This document shows, in pieces, positions 36,872 to 44,866 of a DNA stretch of 64,000 bases; within the stretch, counting starts at the first letter, position 1; each line of letters opens with the position of its first letter. The stretch covers positions 2,610,001-2,674,000 of the forward strand of contig CP119310.1 in assembly GCA_029203185.1 (NCBI GenBank), read 5' to 3'. This stretch comes from Candidatus Chryseobacterium colombiense. GTDB taxonomy: Bacteria; Bacteroidota; Bacteroidia; Flavobacteriales; Weeksellaceae. Position numbers and translations under genes: made by a program. The notes under the pieces are model-generated. The model saw only the letters and a list, made by a program, of their open reading frames with translations, ran no database searches and had not been told where the DNA came from.

Positions 36872-37867
36872 ATGAAACTTAATTTCGAACACCATCAGAC
36901 CGCACATTGCGAAAACGGTGTTGCCTCTAATTTACTGTTAAACAAAGGGTTAAATCTCAGCGAACCCATGATCTTCGGAATCGGTTCCGGATTGTTCTTT
37001 GTATATCTTCCTTTTTTAAAAGTGAATTTCGCTCCCGGTTTCAGTTATCGCCCGATGCCCGGTGCGATTTTCAGCAAAGCGGCAAAAAGACTGGGAATAA
37101 AAATTAAAAGAATTAAATTCTCAAATCCGGCAGAAGCTCAGAAAGCGCTGGAAAAAAATTTAGAAAATAATATCCCGACGGGGCTTCAGGTCGGCGTTTT
37201 TAACCTTACCTATTTCCCTGAAGAATATAAATTCCACTTCAACGCTCACAACTTAGTTGTTTACGGAAAAGAAGACGGAAAATTCCTGATCAGTGATCCT
37301 GTGATGGATTACACCACTACGCTTACCGAATCCGAACTGGAAAAAGTAAGATATGCAAAAGGCGCTCTTCCGCCAAAAGGTCATATGTACTACCCTACTT
37401 ACATTCCCGAAAATGTAAATCTGGAAGAAGCGATCAAAAAAGGAATTAAAGATACCTGCAAAAATATGTTGGCTCCCGTTCCTATTATTGGAGTAAAAGC
37501 CATGCGTTGGGTAGCCAAAAGCATCCCGAAATGGGCGGCAAAAAAAGGAACAAAAACGACCAATCATTATTTGGGACAATTGATCAGAATGCAGGAAGAA
37601 ATCGGAACCGGAGGCGGTGGTTTCAGATTCATTTACGGAGCTTTCTTACAGGAAGCTGCGGTGATCCTTAAAAATGATGAATTGAGAAAGCTTTCTAAAG
37701 AAATTACAGCAATCGGTGATCTTTGGAGAGATTTTGCGGTGGATATCGCACGTGTTTACAAAAACAGAAACTCGAAAAGTGATATTTACAACCAGCTATC
37801 AAAAACAATGCTTCATATTGCAGATCTGGAAGAAGCTTTCTATAAAAAACTGAGAAAAGCGATCTAA
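36872..37867 (+). CDS. BtrH-like (BtrH_N) acyltransferase candidate
   Basis: This 331-residue protein has the N-terminal papain-like pattern of the butirosin BtrH family: HHQTAHCENGVASNLL with Cys13, a distant His126 (FHFNAHNLVVYG) and Asp142 (FLISDPVMD). Together they fit a Cys-His-Asp triad. BtrH moves an acyl group from an ACP to an amine acceptor in butirosin synthesis. Here the protein sits in a pigment operon with ACPs and darAB. I infer that it may link the ACP-bound aryl polyene to the dialkylresorcinol hydroxyl, the ester step of a flexirubin. That is not proven. Confidence 0.8.
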   Translation: MKLNFEHHQTAHCENGVASNLLLNKGLNLSEPMIFGIGSGLFFVYLPFLKVNFAPGFSYRPMPGAIFSKAAKRLGIKIKRIKFSNPAEAQKALEKNLENNIPTGLQVGVFNLTYFPEEYKFHFNAHNLVVYGKEDGKFLISDPVMDYTTTLTESELEKVRYAKGALPPKGHMYYPTYIPENVNLEEAIKKGIKDTCKNMLAPVPIIGVKAMRWVAKSIPKWAAKKGTKTTNHYLGQLIRMQEEIGTGGGGFRFIYGAFLQEAAVILKNDELRKLSKEITAIGDLWRDFAVDIARVYKNRNSKSDIYNQLSKTMLHIADLEEAFYKKLRKAI

Positions 37868-37898
37868 AATCACCAATAATTAAGTTTTTAAGAAGGCA

Positions 37899-38963
37899 AT
37901 GTGGAAATTGATTAAAACTGCTTTTAAAATAATAATATTTTCTTTTTTCTTTGTTTCGTGTAAAGAAGAAAAATATAAATATGACATTTTTGATTTCAGC
38001 ACTGAATTACAGCCTTCCTTAAAAAGTCTTTCAAATGAAAAATCACTTCCTTCAAAAGATACAATTGCAAGAAAATTCATTGAAAAACATGCAACAAAGG
38101 AAGAATTAATTAAATTGATGGATTCAAAAAATCCTATATTAAGAGTCATAGGATACAAAACAATTGTAAATAGACAAGAACCTGAATATTTTGATTTGTT
38201 AAAAAACCATCTAAGTGATACAGCGAAAGTAACTTGGTGGTATTATGAAGATGCTGGAAGTAAATTTAATGTGTCTGATTTGATGATTAGAAAAGCTTAT
38301 GAGAAAAATGGTCTATCCCCAATTCAAAAAAAGTATTTGGTAGAAAAAGTTTTACTCGAACATCCCTATTTAGAAACTTCTACCTGGATGATTCAGGATA
38401 TTAATCCAAATGAAAAGTATTATAACTTGATTAGAAAAAGAGCTAAATTAAAAAGCGCCAGATGCGGAGAACAATTATCTGCCTGTTTTGCATTAAGCAA
38501 ATTTAAAAAGAAAGAAGATTTAAATTTACTCCACCAGATTTTTGAACAAAATATCAATAATGATTATTGCATAACGTGGATTCTTCGTAGTATTGAAAAA
38601 TATCCCGACGAAAAATTCTTTCCGATTTTGGAAGATTATTTTAATAAAAAAATAAAAGGTAAACTTTCAGCAAAAGATAATATATTTGATGATATCCTTT
38701 ATTTCTCAAGAGCTATATCCGCATATAAAAATGAAAGAGTATTAAGGATTTTAAAATATATAGAACAAAATAATACTTATATCAACAAACCATATTGGCC
38801 ACCCTCAAATAAAAAATATGTCTACAAAGCTATTCTTATAAATTATGATAAAATTTATGACGATTTAATCAAACAACTTCAAAGTGAATTTAAAAAAGAA
38901 GATTTAGACAAATTAGGATTTGGACGACAATTGCTTGAATATGATGAAGAATCAGATTGGTAA
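37899..38963 (+). CDS. Lipoprotein of unknown function, AT-rich
   Basis: This 354-residue protein has a lipoprotein signal (FKIIIFSFFFVSCKEEK, lipid Cys near 21). The mature part is helical and rich in Lys, Glu and Leu, with repeating units such as ILRVIGYKTIVNRQEPEYFDLLKNHL and FKKKEDLNLLHQIFEQNI that suggest HEAT-like repeats. The DNA is visibly more AT-rich than its neighbours, and the gene separates two operon parts (31 bp after the BtrH-like gene, 77 bp before the ABC ATPase). It may be a late insertion not needed for pigment synthesis. No function can be assigned. Confidence 0.75.
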   Translation: MWKLIKTAFKIIIFSFFFVSCKEEKYKYDIFDFSTELQPSLKSLSNEKSLPSKDTIARKFIEKHATKEELIKLMDSKNPILRVIGYKTIVNRQEPEYFDLLKNHLSDTAKVTWWYYEDAGSKFNVSDLMIRKAYEKNGLSPIQKKYLVEKVLLEHPYLETSTWMIQDINPNEKYYNLIRKRAKLKSARCGEQLSACFALSKFKKKEDLNLLHQIFEQNINNDYCITWILRSIEKYPDEKFFPILEDYFNKKIKGKLSAKDNIFDDILYFSRAISAYKNERVLRILKYIEQNNTYINKPYWPPSNKKYVYKAILINYDKIYDDLIKQLQSEFKKEDLDKLGFGRQLLEYDEESDW

Positions 38964-39040
38964 AATTGTTTATTAACAACAGCTAGAAAATCAAAGATTT
39001 AAAGCTTAGTTTTTTTGTTTATTAAATATAAAAATATTGG

Positions 39041-39799
39041 ATGTCAAATTTCATCATCGAAATAAAAAATCTTTACAAAAAGTACAAAAATGCAGAAGAG
39101 TTTTCTGTAAATAATATCTCGTTGAATATTGAAAAAGACGAAATCTACGGAATTCTCGGTCCAAACGGAGCCGGAAAAACAACGTTAATTTCCATGCTTT
39201 CGGGTTTAATAAAGCCTACATCGGGAAGTTTTAAAATCAATGGATTGTCTCCTCAAAAAGATGGTTTCAAACTAAGACAGATCATTGGAATCGTTCCTCA
39301 GGAATACGCTTTATACCCAACCTTGACCGCCAAAGAAAATCTGATGTTCTTTGGAAGCCTGTATGGTTTAAGCCATAAAAATTTAAAAAATGCTATTGAT
39401 GAATCTTTGGAGATCATGGGTTTATCAAAATTTGCAGATAAAAAAGTAGAACAGTTTTCAGGAGGGATGAAGCGCCGCTGCAATCTGATCGCGGGAACGC
39501 TGCATAATCCGAAAGTTTTATTTTTGGACGAACCAACCGTAGGCGTTGATGTTCAGTCTAAAAAAGCTATCATTGATTATCTTTTGGATCTGAATAAAAA
39601 AGGAACCTGTATTATTTATACTTCGCATCACCTTTCGGAAGCGGAGGAATTTTGTACAAAAATTGCTATCATCGACCACGGAAAAATCCATGCTGTTGGA
39701 ACTCCCGAAGAATTGGTGAACCGGGTGGCAAGTGCCGAAAATTTAGAAGATGTTTTCATTTCATTAACCGGAAAAGAATTAAGAGATGTTGTTGTATAA
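39041..39799 (+). CDS. ABC transporter ATP-binding protein (exporter type)
   Basis: This 252-residue ABC ATPase has Walker A GPNGAGKTT (40-48), a Q-loop in GIVPQEYALYP, signature FSGGMKRR, Walker B VLFLDEPTVGVD and H-loop IIYTSHHLSEAEE. The sequence is typical of drug or lipid exporters paired with ABC-2 permeases. Its end overlaps the permease start by 14 bp, so the two should form one complex in the inner membrane. In this cluster it could export a pigment precursor or lipid; the cargo is unknown. Confidence 0.92.
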   Translation: MSNFIIEIKNLYKKYKNAEEFSVNNISLNIEKDEIYGILGPNGAGKTTLISMLSGLIKPTSGSFKINGLSPQKDGFKLRQIIGIVPQEYALYPTLTAKENLMFFGSLYGLSHKNLKNAIDESLEIMGLSKFADKKVEQFSGGMKRRCNLIAGTLHNPKVLFLDEPTVGVDVQSKKAIIDYLLDLNKKGTCIIYTSHHLSEAEEFCTKIAIIDHGKIHAVGTPEELVNRVASAENLEDVFISLTGKELRDVVV

Positions 39800-41054
39800 A
39801 TTGTGGAGAAGTTTCGTTAAAGAAATCCTTCTGCTGAAAAGAGATATCGGAGGAATCGTCATTATTTTCGTGATGCCTTTATTGTTGATTATCACGATTA
39901 CCCTGATTCAGGACTCTACGTTTAAAAATTTGGAAGGTTCAAAAATTCCAATTATTTTTATTGATAACGACAAATCAGAAGTTTCAAAAAATATAAAACA
40001 GGAACTCGAAAGCAGCAAAACATTCGAATTGCTGACCAATTTTACTGAAAAATCCGCTCAGGATGCTGTTTTTGGTGGCGATTATCAAATGGCAATTGTT
40101 ATTCCTAAGAATTTAACAAAAGATATCAATTCAAATATTGATTCTAAAGTTCAGACCATCGTCAGTTCATTCGGTTTGGAAACAGATTCTTCCGCCGTGA
40201 AGAAAACGGTTTCAAAAGCGAAAGATATTCATCTGTATTTCGATCCGGCTACGAATATCGGCTTCAAAAACAATGTCATGAATGCCGTGAACAAAATGGT
40301 TTTTGAAATCGAAAACAAAAAGATTTACAAAGCTTTCCAGGATCAGCTGGGAACGACAGAAAATCTGGAAGAAAATAAAAACTTAATCAGCTTTAAAGAA
40401 ATCACACCGAAAAAAGACAACATGGACGTCATGCCGAATTCCGTTCAGCACAACGTTCCGGCTTGGGCTTTATTTGCCATCTTCTTTATTGTGGTTCCTT
40501 TATCGATTAATTTAGTGAAAGAAAAAAGTCAGGGAACAAGTGTAAGAGCGAGAATCAGCCCGACTCCCTATTTTATCCATATTTTAGGAAAAACATTTAC
40601 TTATCTTATTATTTGTATCATTCAGTTTTTACTGATGGTTGCGGTAGGAATTTACCTTTTCCCTTACATGGATTTACCACAGTTCGATGTTACAGGAAAA
40701 ATGTTCCAGCTTATTGTTGTGACCCTATTTTCAGGTTTGGCAGCGATTGGTTTTGGTGTTTTATTGGGAACAGTAGCCGATACGCAGGAACAGTCTGCGC
40801 CGTTTGGGGCAACTTCGGTTGTTGTTTTGGCTGCTGTCGGCGGAATCTGGGTTCCGGTATTTTTAATGCCTGAATTTATGCAGACCATCGCCAAATTCTC
40901 TCCTATGAATTGGGGCTTGAATGCGTACTACGACATTATTTTAAGAAACAGCGGAATCGGCGGAATTGCCAAAGAAATCACTTTCTTATTTTTATTTTAT
41001 GTAGCTATGGTCGCTATTTCATTATTTTACGAAAGAAAACAAAATGCAGTCTAA
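39786..41054 (+). CDS. ABC-2 type transporter permease
   Basis: This 422-residue permease has one N-terminal helix (GGIVIIFVMPLLLIITITLIQ, about 21-41), a large external domain (about 45-215) and five C-terminal helices starting at VPAWALFAIFFIVVPLSINL. This is the ABC-2/YhaP-like layout with a big extracellular loop. It overlaps the ATPase by 14 bp and the thioesterase by 11 bp, so it is tightly coupled with both. The partner ATPase is the gene just upstream. Confidence 0.92.
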   Translation: MLLYKLWRSFVKEILLLKRDIGGIVIIFVMPLLLIITITLIQDSTFKNLEGSKIPIIFIDNDKSEVSKNIKQELESSKTFELLTNFTEKSAQDAVFGGDYQMAIVIPKNLTKDINSNIDSKVQTIVSSFGLETDSSAVKKTVSKAKDIHLYFDPATNIGFKNNVMNAVNKMVFEIENKKIYKAFQDQLGTTENLEENKNLISFKEITPKKDNMDVMPNSVQHNVPAWALFAIFFIVVPLSINLVKEKSQGTSVRARISPTPYFIHILGKTFTYLIICIIQFLLMVAVGIYLFPYMDLPQFDVTGKMFQLIVVTLFSGLAAIGFGVLLGTVADTQEQSAPFGATSVVVLAAVGGIWVPVFLMPEFMQTIAKFSPMNWGLNAYYDIILRNSGIGGIAKEITFLFLFYVAMVAISLFYERKQNAV

Positions 41055-41466
41055 AGAAAATTTAACTTGTACAGAGGAAGTCCGCGTAAGGTTCAACGAA
41101 ACAGATCCGTTGGGAATTGTCTGGCATGGACATTATATTGTGTATTTCGAAGACGGAAGAGAAGCTTTCGGAAGACAGCATGGCTTGACGTATCTTGATA
41201 TTCAGAAAGCAGGTTACGTTACTCCCATCGTGAAAAGCACTTGTGAACATTTTCTTCCATTAAAATACGGGGAAACCTTTAAAATTGTAACTACTTTCGT
41301 GAATTCAAATTCTGCGAAATTGATTTACAGATACGAGCTTTTTAACGAAGACAATAAATTGGTCTGCTCAGGAGAAACCATTCAGGTTTTCCTGGATTCT
41401 GACAATAATTTATGCTTATATAATCCTGAGTTTTTTCAGGCCTGGAAAGATAAAATGGGATTATAA
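41044..41466 (+). CDS. Acyl-ACP/CoA thioesterase, hotdog (4HBT type)
   Basis: This 140-residue protein carries the 4HBT signature VRVRFNETDPLGIVWHGHYIVYFEDGREAFGRQHG, with Asp17 as the expected catalytic acid. Thioesterases of this kind occur in aryl-polyene clusters, where they may release or proofread chains. It overlaps the permease gene by 11 bp and the next ketosynthase by 1 bp. Confidence 0.88.
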   Translation: MQSKENLTCTEEVRVRFNETDPLGIVWHGHYIVYFEDGREAFGRQHGLTYLDIQKAGYVTPIVKSTCEHFLPLKYGETFKIVTTFVNSNSAKLIYRYELFNEDNKLVCSGETIQVFLDSDNNLCLYNPEFFQAWKDKMGL

Positions 41467-42680
41467 TGAAGAAGGAAGTTTACATTACAGATTACAACTG
41501 CGTCACACCTTTAGGTTTTGATGTTTCTTCGAATTGGAATGCCCTTTTGGAAGGAAAATCAGGCGTAGCTTTACATAAAATCATAGAAAATCAGAAGCCT
41601 TTTTATGCTTCCATGATTGCTTCTGAGAAATTAAATGAAGAATTTAATAGATTCTTCGACGGAGATCAGAAATCGGAGATTCGGCGTTTAGCCAATGACA
41701 ACGTAAGCTTCACAAGGCTTGAAAAAATGTTCTTGCTAAGCTTAAAACCTTTGGTTGAAAAACATCATATTTCAGACGAAACCGCTTTTATTTTATCAAC
41801 TACAAAAGGGAATATCAGCTTATTAAAAAACCAACAGACTTTACCGGAAGGCGTTTTTCTTTCCAGTTTAGCTCAAAAAATTGCTGATTATTTTGGATTT
41901 AAAACAAAACCAATTGTTGTTTCCAATGCCTGTGTTTCTGGAGTAATGGCGATTGCTATTGCAAAAAATATAATTCAGGCAGGAAAATATAAAGATGCTT
42001 TTGTCATTGCGGGAGACGAAATTTCAGAATTTGTGATTTCTGGATTTAATTCTTTTCAAGCCATTGGAACAGAAATTTGCAAACCCTACGACAAAAACCG
42101 TGACGGAATCAATATTGGTGAAGCCACGGCTGCAGTTTATATAACAAGTTGTCATTGGCTAAACGCCGAATCTTCGATTTCTGACGAAGGAAGAATCTCA
42201 CAAAACGAAAAATTTAGTTTTAAAATTTTAGGAGACTCTGCCATTAATGATGCTAATCATATTTCCGGACCTTCAAGAACCGGTGACGGATTGTTTGCAA
42301 GCATCAAAAATGCAGTGACAGAAGCCAATATCTCAGCAGAAAAAATAGATTTTATTTCTGCACACGGAACAGCAACCATATACAACGACGAAATGGAAGC
42401 CATCGCTTTCAACCGAATGGAATTACAAAATGTTCCTCTAAATAGCATGAAAGGTTATTATGGACATTGTTTGGGAGCATCGGGATTGTTAGAAAGCATT
42501 ATTTCAATGGAAAGTGCTTTGAAGAATATTTTAATTCCGTCTAAAAATTTCGAAGAAACGGGAACTTCTCAACCTTTGAATATTATTAAAGAAAACCAAC
42601 CTGCAGAAATCAAATATATTTTGAAAACGGCTTCAGGTTTTGGCGGGTGTAATGCAGCCATTGTTTTGGAAAAATGTTAA
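41466..42680 (+). CDS. Beta-ketoacyl-ACP synthase (KAS I/II type) with REP-derived insert
   Basis: This 404-residue condensing enzyme keeps the KAS triad: Cys156 (SNACVSG), His300 (SAHGTAT) and His334 (YYGHCLGASG). It should extend an ACP-bound chain in pigment synthesis. Residues 229-247 are encoded by a REP-like repeat (42151-42201), between the conserved AAVYITS and ILGDSAINDANHISGPSR blocks. They look like an in-frame insertion into a surface loop. The start codon shares a base with the thioesterase stop. Its exact step in the chain is not known. Confidence 0.9.
   Translation: MKKEVYITDYNCVTPLGFDVSSNWNALLEGKSGVALHKIIENQKPFYASMIASEKLNEEFNRFFDGDQKSEIRRLANDNVSFTRLEKMFLLSLKPLVEKHHISDETAFILSTTKGNISLLKNQQTLPEGVFLSSLAQKIADYFGFKTKPIVVSNACVSGVMAIAIAKNIIQAGKYKDAFVIAGDEISEFVISGFNSFQAIGTEICKPYDKNRDGINIGEATAAVYITSCHWLNAESSISDEGRISQNEKFSFKILGDSAINDANHISGPSRTGDGLFASIKNAVTEANISAEKIDFISAHGTATIYNDEMEAIAFNRMELQNVPLNSMKGYYGHCLGASGLLESIISMESALKNILIPSKNFEETGTSQPLNIIKENQPAEIKYILKTASGFGGCNAAIVLEKC
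42151..42201 (+). repeat. REP-like element inside the ketosynthase gene
   Basis: The segment reads GTCATTGGCTAAACGCCG, then TTCTGACGAAGGAAGAATCTC. The second block shares TTCTGACGAAGGAAGAATCTC exactly with the intergenic copy at 36796-36821. It is read in frame as residues 229-247 of the ketosynthase. Confidence 0.85.
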
Positions 42681-42689
42681 AATGAAACC

Positions 42690-43229
42690 ATGAAGAAAAC
42701 AGACATTTGCACCATAGAAAATTCAAAAATCGTTCTCAACAATGAGATCATTTTTGAAACTCCCACTGAAAATTTTTCAGATTTTGCGAAAGAAGCTTAT
42801 AAAAGTTTAGCATTGAATTATCCGAAATTTCATAAAATGGATAACTTAAGCAAACTCGCTTTTCTCGCTTCTGAAATGATTTTAAAGGACGAAGACCACA
42901 GCAGAACAGCTTTGGTTTTTGCCAACAGATCATCAAGTTTAGATACCGATTTCAAATATCAAGAAAGCATCAATTCACAGCAAAATTATTTTCCGAGTCC
43001 TGCGGTTTTTGTGTATACTTTACCCAATATTTGCGTTGGCGAAATCAGCATCAAACATAAAATGCAGACAGAGAATGCTTTTTTTGTTTTGGACGAATTT
43101 GATGAAAATTTTTTAACCGATTACGCAGCGCAGATTTTGCAGTCAGGCAAGGCTCATCAAGTATTGTGTGGCTGGGTAGAACTCTATCAGGAAAGTTATA
43201 AAGCTTTTGTATATTTGCTTACGAACTAA
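42690..43229 (+). CDS. Half-size ketosynthase-like protein without catalytic Cys
   Basis: This 179-residue protein aligns in outline to the first half of a KAS fold: SKLAFLASEMILKD, TALVFANRSSSLDTD, then SPAVFVYTLPNICVGEISIKHKMQTENAFFVLD. Where a KAS has the TACSSG nucleophile elbow, this one has NAFFVLD, so no active Cys is present. The whole C-terminal half with both His motifs is missing. It lies between an active KAS (9 bp upstream) and the ACP gene, so a structural or carrier-binding role is likely. It has no obvious frameshift and appears intact. Confidence 0.75.
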   Translation: MKKTDICTIENSKIVLNNEIIFETPTENFSDFAKEAYKSLALNYPKFHKMDNLSKLAFLASEMILKDEDHSRTALVFANRSSSLDTDFKYQESINSQQNYFPSPAVFVYTLPNICVGEISIKHKMQTENAFFVLDEFDENFLTDYAAQILQSGKAHQVLCGWVELYQESYKAFVYLLTN

Positions 43230-43230
43230 C

Positions 43231-43313
43231 GTAACAATTTAACAATATAACAATGTAACAATGATTCGCAGTTATCCATTAGTAAACTGGTGCACTGCTA
43301 GATTGGTACATTA
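43231..43313. repeat. Dispersed repeat, CAATGTAACAAT family (copy 1, degenerate)
   Basis: This gap holds AACAATTTAACAATATAACAATGTAACAATG followed by AGATTGGTACATT. It is a degenerate form of the palindromes at 43594, 54743 and 56334, without a long perfect stem. It separates the half-KS gene from the ACP gene. Confidence 0.6.
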
Positions 43314-43324
43314 AAATAATTTTT

Positions 43325-43582
43325 ATGGAAAACTTAAGAGAAGAATTAAAGCACAAAATCATCGAAGTTCTTAATTTAGAAGACGTTGCAGTAGAAGAAA
43401 TCAAAGATACAGATCCGTTATTCGGCGGAGGTCTTGGATTGGACTCTATCGACGCTCTGGAATTGATCGTGCTTTTGGATAAAGAATACGGAATTAAATT
43501 AGCCGATCCGAAAAAAGGGAAAGAAATTTTCTCTTCTATCGACACCATGGCGAAATTCATTGAAGAAAACAGAACGAAATAA
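43325..43582 (+). CDS. Acyl carrier protein (DarC/ApeE-like)
   Basis: This 85-residue acidic ACP carries the phosphopantetheine serine in GLGLDSIDALEL (Ser41). The helix pattern and length are normal. It presumably carries the growing aryl-polyene or alkyl chain for the neighbouring ketosynthases. Palindromic repeats flank it on both sides, at 43231-43313 and 43594-43647. A second ACP gene lies at 54842. Confidence 0.93.
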   Translation: MENLREELKHKIIEVLNLEDVAVEEIKDTDPLFGGGLGLDSIDALELIVLLDKEYGIKLADPKKGKEIFSSIDTMAKFIEENRTK

Positions 43583-43593
43583 TTCAATCTGGC

Positions 43594-43647
43594 AATGTAT
43601 CAATTTAACAGTTTACCAGTATTCTTACACTGTTGAATTGATACATT
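43594..43647. repeat. Dispersed palindrome, CAATGTATCAATTT family (copy 2)
   Basis: A 19-bp arm (AATGTATCAATTTAACAGT, 43594-43612) faces its complement (43629-43647) with one mismatch and a 16-nt loop. It is the longest stem of this repeat family in the window, sitting between the ACP and ketosynthase genes. Confidence 0.9.
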
Positions 43648-43666
43648 GTTACATTATAAAATTAAA

Positions 43667-44866
43667 ATGGGTCAAAAAATTGCCATAACAGGAATGGGCA
43701 TCATTTCCGCAATTGGAAACAATGTGGAAGAAAATTTGAGTTCGCTAAAATCCGGAAAACATGGAATTTCAGACATTAGCTTGTTTGAGACTCGTCATTC
43801 CGGAAATATTAAAACCGGCGAAATAAAATTGTCAAATGAAGAACTTATTGAAAAACTTCAGTTAAATGAAGATAATAATGCGACAAGAACTTCTTTATTA
43901 GGAATGATTGCTGCAAAAGAAGCCGTAGAAAGTGCCGGAATTTCCGACATTAATGAATATAAAACCGGATTAATTTCTTCAACAAGCGTTGGCGGAATGG
44001 ACGTTACCGAAAAATATTTCTACACTTACGAAGACTTTCCTGAAAAGCAAAAATATATTGACGCTCACGATGCAGGAAATTCATCGTTATTGATTGCAGA
44101 TTATTTGGGTCTAAAAGGCATGGTTTCAACGATCAGTACCGCTTGTTCGTCTGCAGCCAATGCGATTATGATGGGTGCAAAACTCATTAAAAACGGCGTT
44201 TTGGATCGCATGATTGTTGGTGGAACAGATTCTCTTTCAAAATTTACATTGAATGGATTTAATACGCTGATGATTCTGACGGATTCTTACAACACACCTT
44301 TTGACAACGACAGAAAAGGTTTGAATCTCGGCGAAGCAGCCGCTTTCATCGTTCTGGAATCTGATGAAGTCGTTAAAAAAGAAAATAAAAAAGTCTTAGG
44401 TTATCTTTCAGGCTACGGAAATGCGAACGATGCACATCATCAAACCGCTTCTTCGGAAAATGGACAGGGAGCTTATTTAGCCATGGAAAAAGCATTGAAA
44501 ATTTCAGGTTTAGACAAAGAAAATATCGATTATATCAACGTTCATGGAACGGCAACTCCGAATAATGATTTGTCGGAAGGTATTGCTATGATCAGAATTT
44601 TTGGAGAAAATAAAGTTCCCGAATTCAGTTCTACGAAAGCTTTTACGGGGCATACTTTGGCAGCGGCGGCAGGAATTGAAGCGGTATATTCTTTATTGGC
44701 CATTCAAAACAATCTTATTTTCCCGAATCTGAATTTTAAAACCAAAATGGAAGAATTTGATTTAACGCCCGTGACTGAGCTCAAAGAGAAAAATATTAAC
44801 CATGTTCTTTCCAATTCGTTTGGTTTTGGAGGAAATTGTTCAACTTTAATTTTCTCAAAATCATGA
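43667..44866 (+). CDS. Aryl-polyene ketosynthase (KS of KS/CLF-like pair)
   Basis: This 399-residue KAS has all three catalytic residues: Cys160 (STACSSA), His293 (VHGTATPNN) and His329 (AFTGHTLAAAAG). I start at the ATG at 43667 (MGQKIAITGMG); a 7-codon upstream extension lies in the repeat region. Its stop overlaps the next gene by 4 bp. The next gene is a KAS paralogue lacking the catalytic Cys, so the two probably form a KS/chain-length-factor heterodimer, as in known aryl-polyene synthases. Confidence 0.93.
   Translation: MGQKIAITGMGIISAIGNNVEENLSSLKSGKHGISDISLFETRHSGNIKTGEIKLSNEELIEKLQLNEDNNATRTSLLGMIAAKEAVESAGISDINEYKTGLISSTSVGGMDVTEKYFYTYEDFPEKQKYIDAHDAGNSSLLIADYLGLKGMVSTISTACSSAANAIMMGAKLIKNGVLDRMIVGGTDSLSKFTLNGFNTLMILTDSYNTPFDNDRKGLNLGEAAAFIVLESDEVVKKENKKVLGYLSGYGNANDAHHQTASSENGQGAYLAMEKALKISGLDKENIDYINVHGTATPNNDLSEGIAMIRIFGENKVPEFSSTKAFTGHTLAAAAGIEAVYSLLAIQNNLIFPNLNFKTKMEEFDLTPVTELKEKNINHVLSNSFGFGGNCSTLIFSKS

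Noticed and set aside
42690..43229. Half-size KS as a frameshifted pseudogene
   Set aside because: No remnant of the second KAS half follows before the repeat and ACP gene, and the frame is clean from start to stop.
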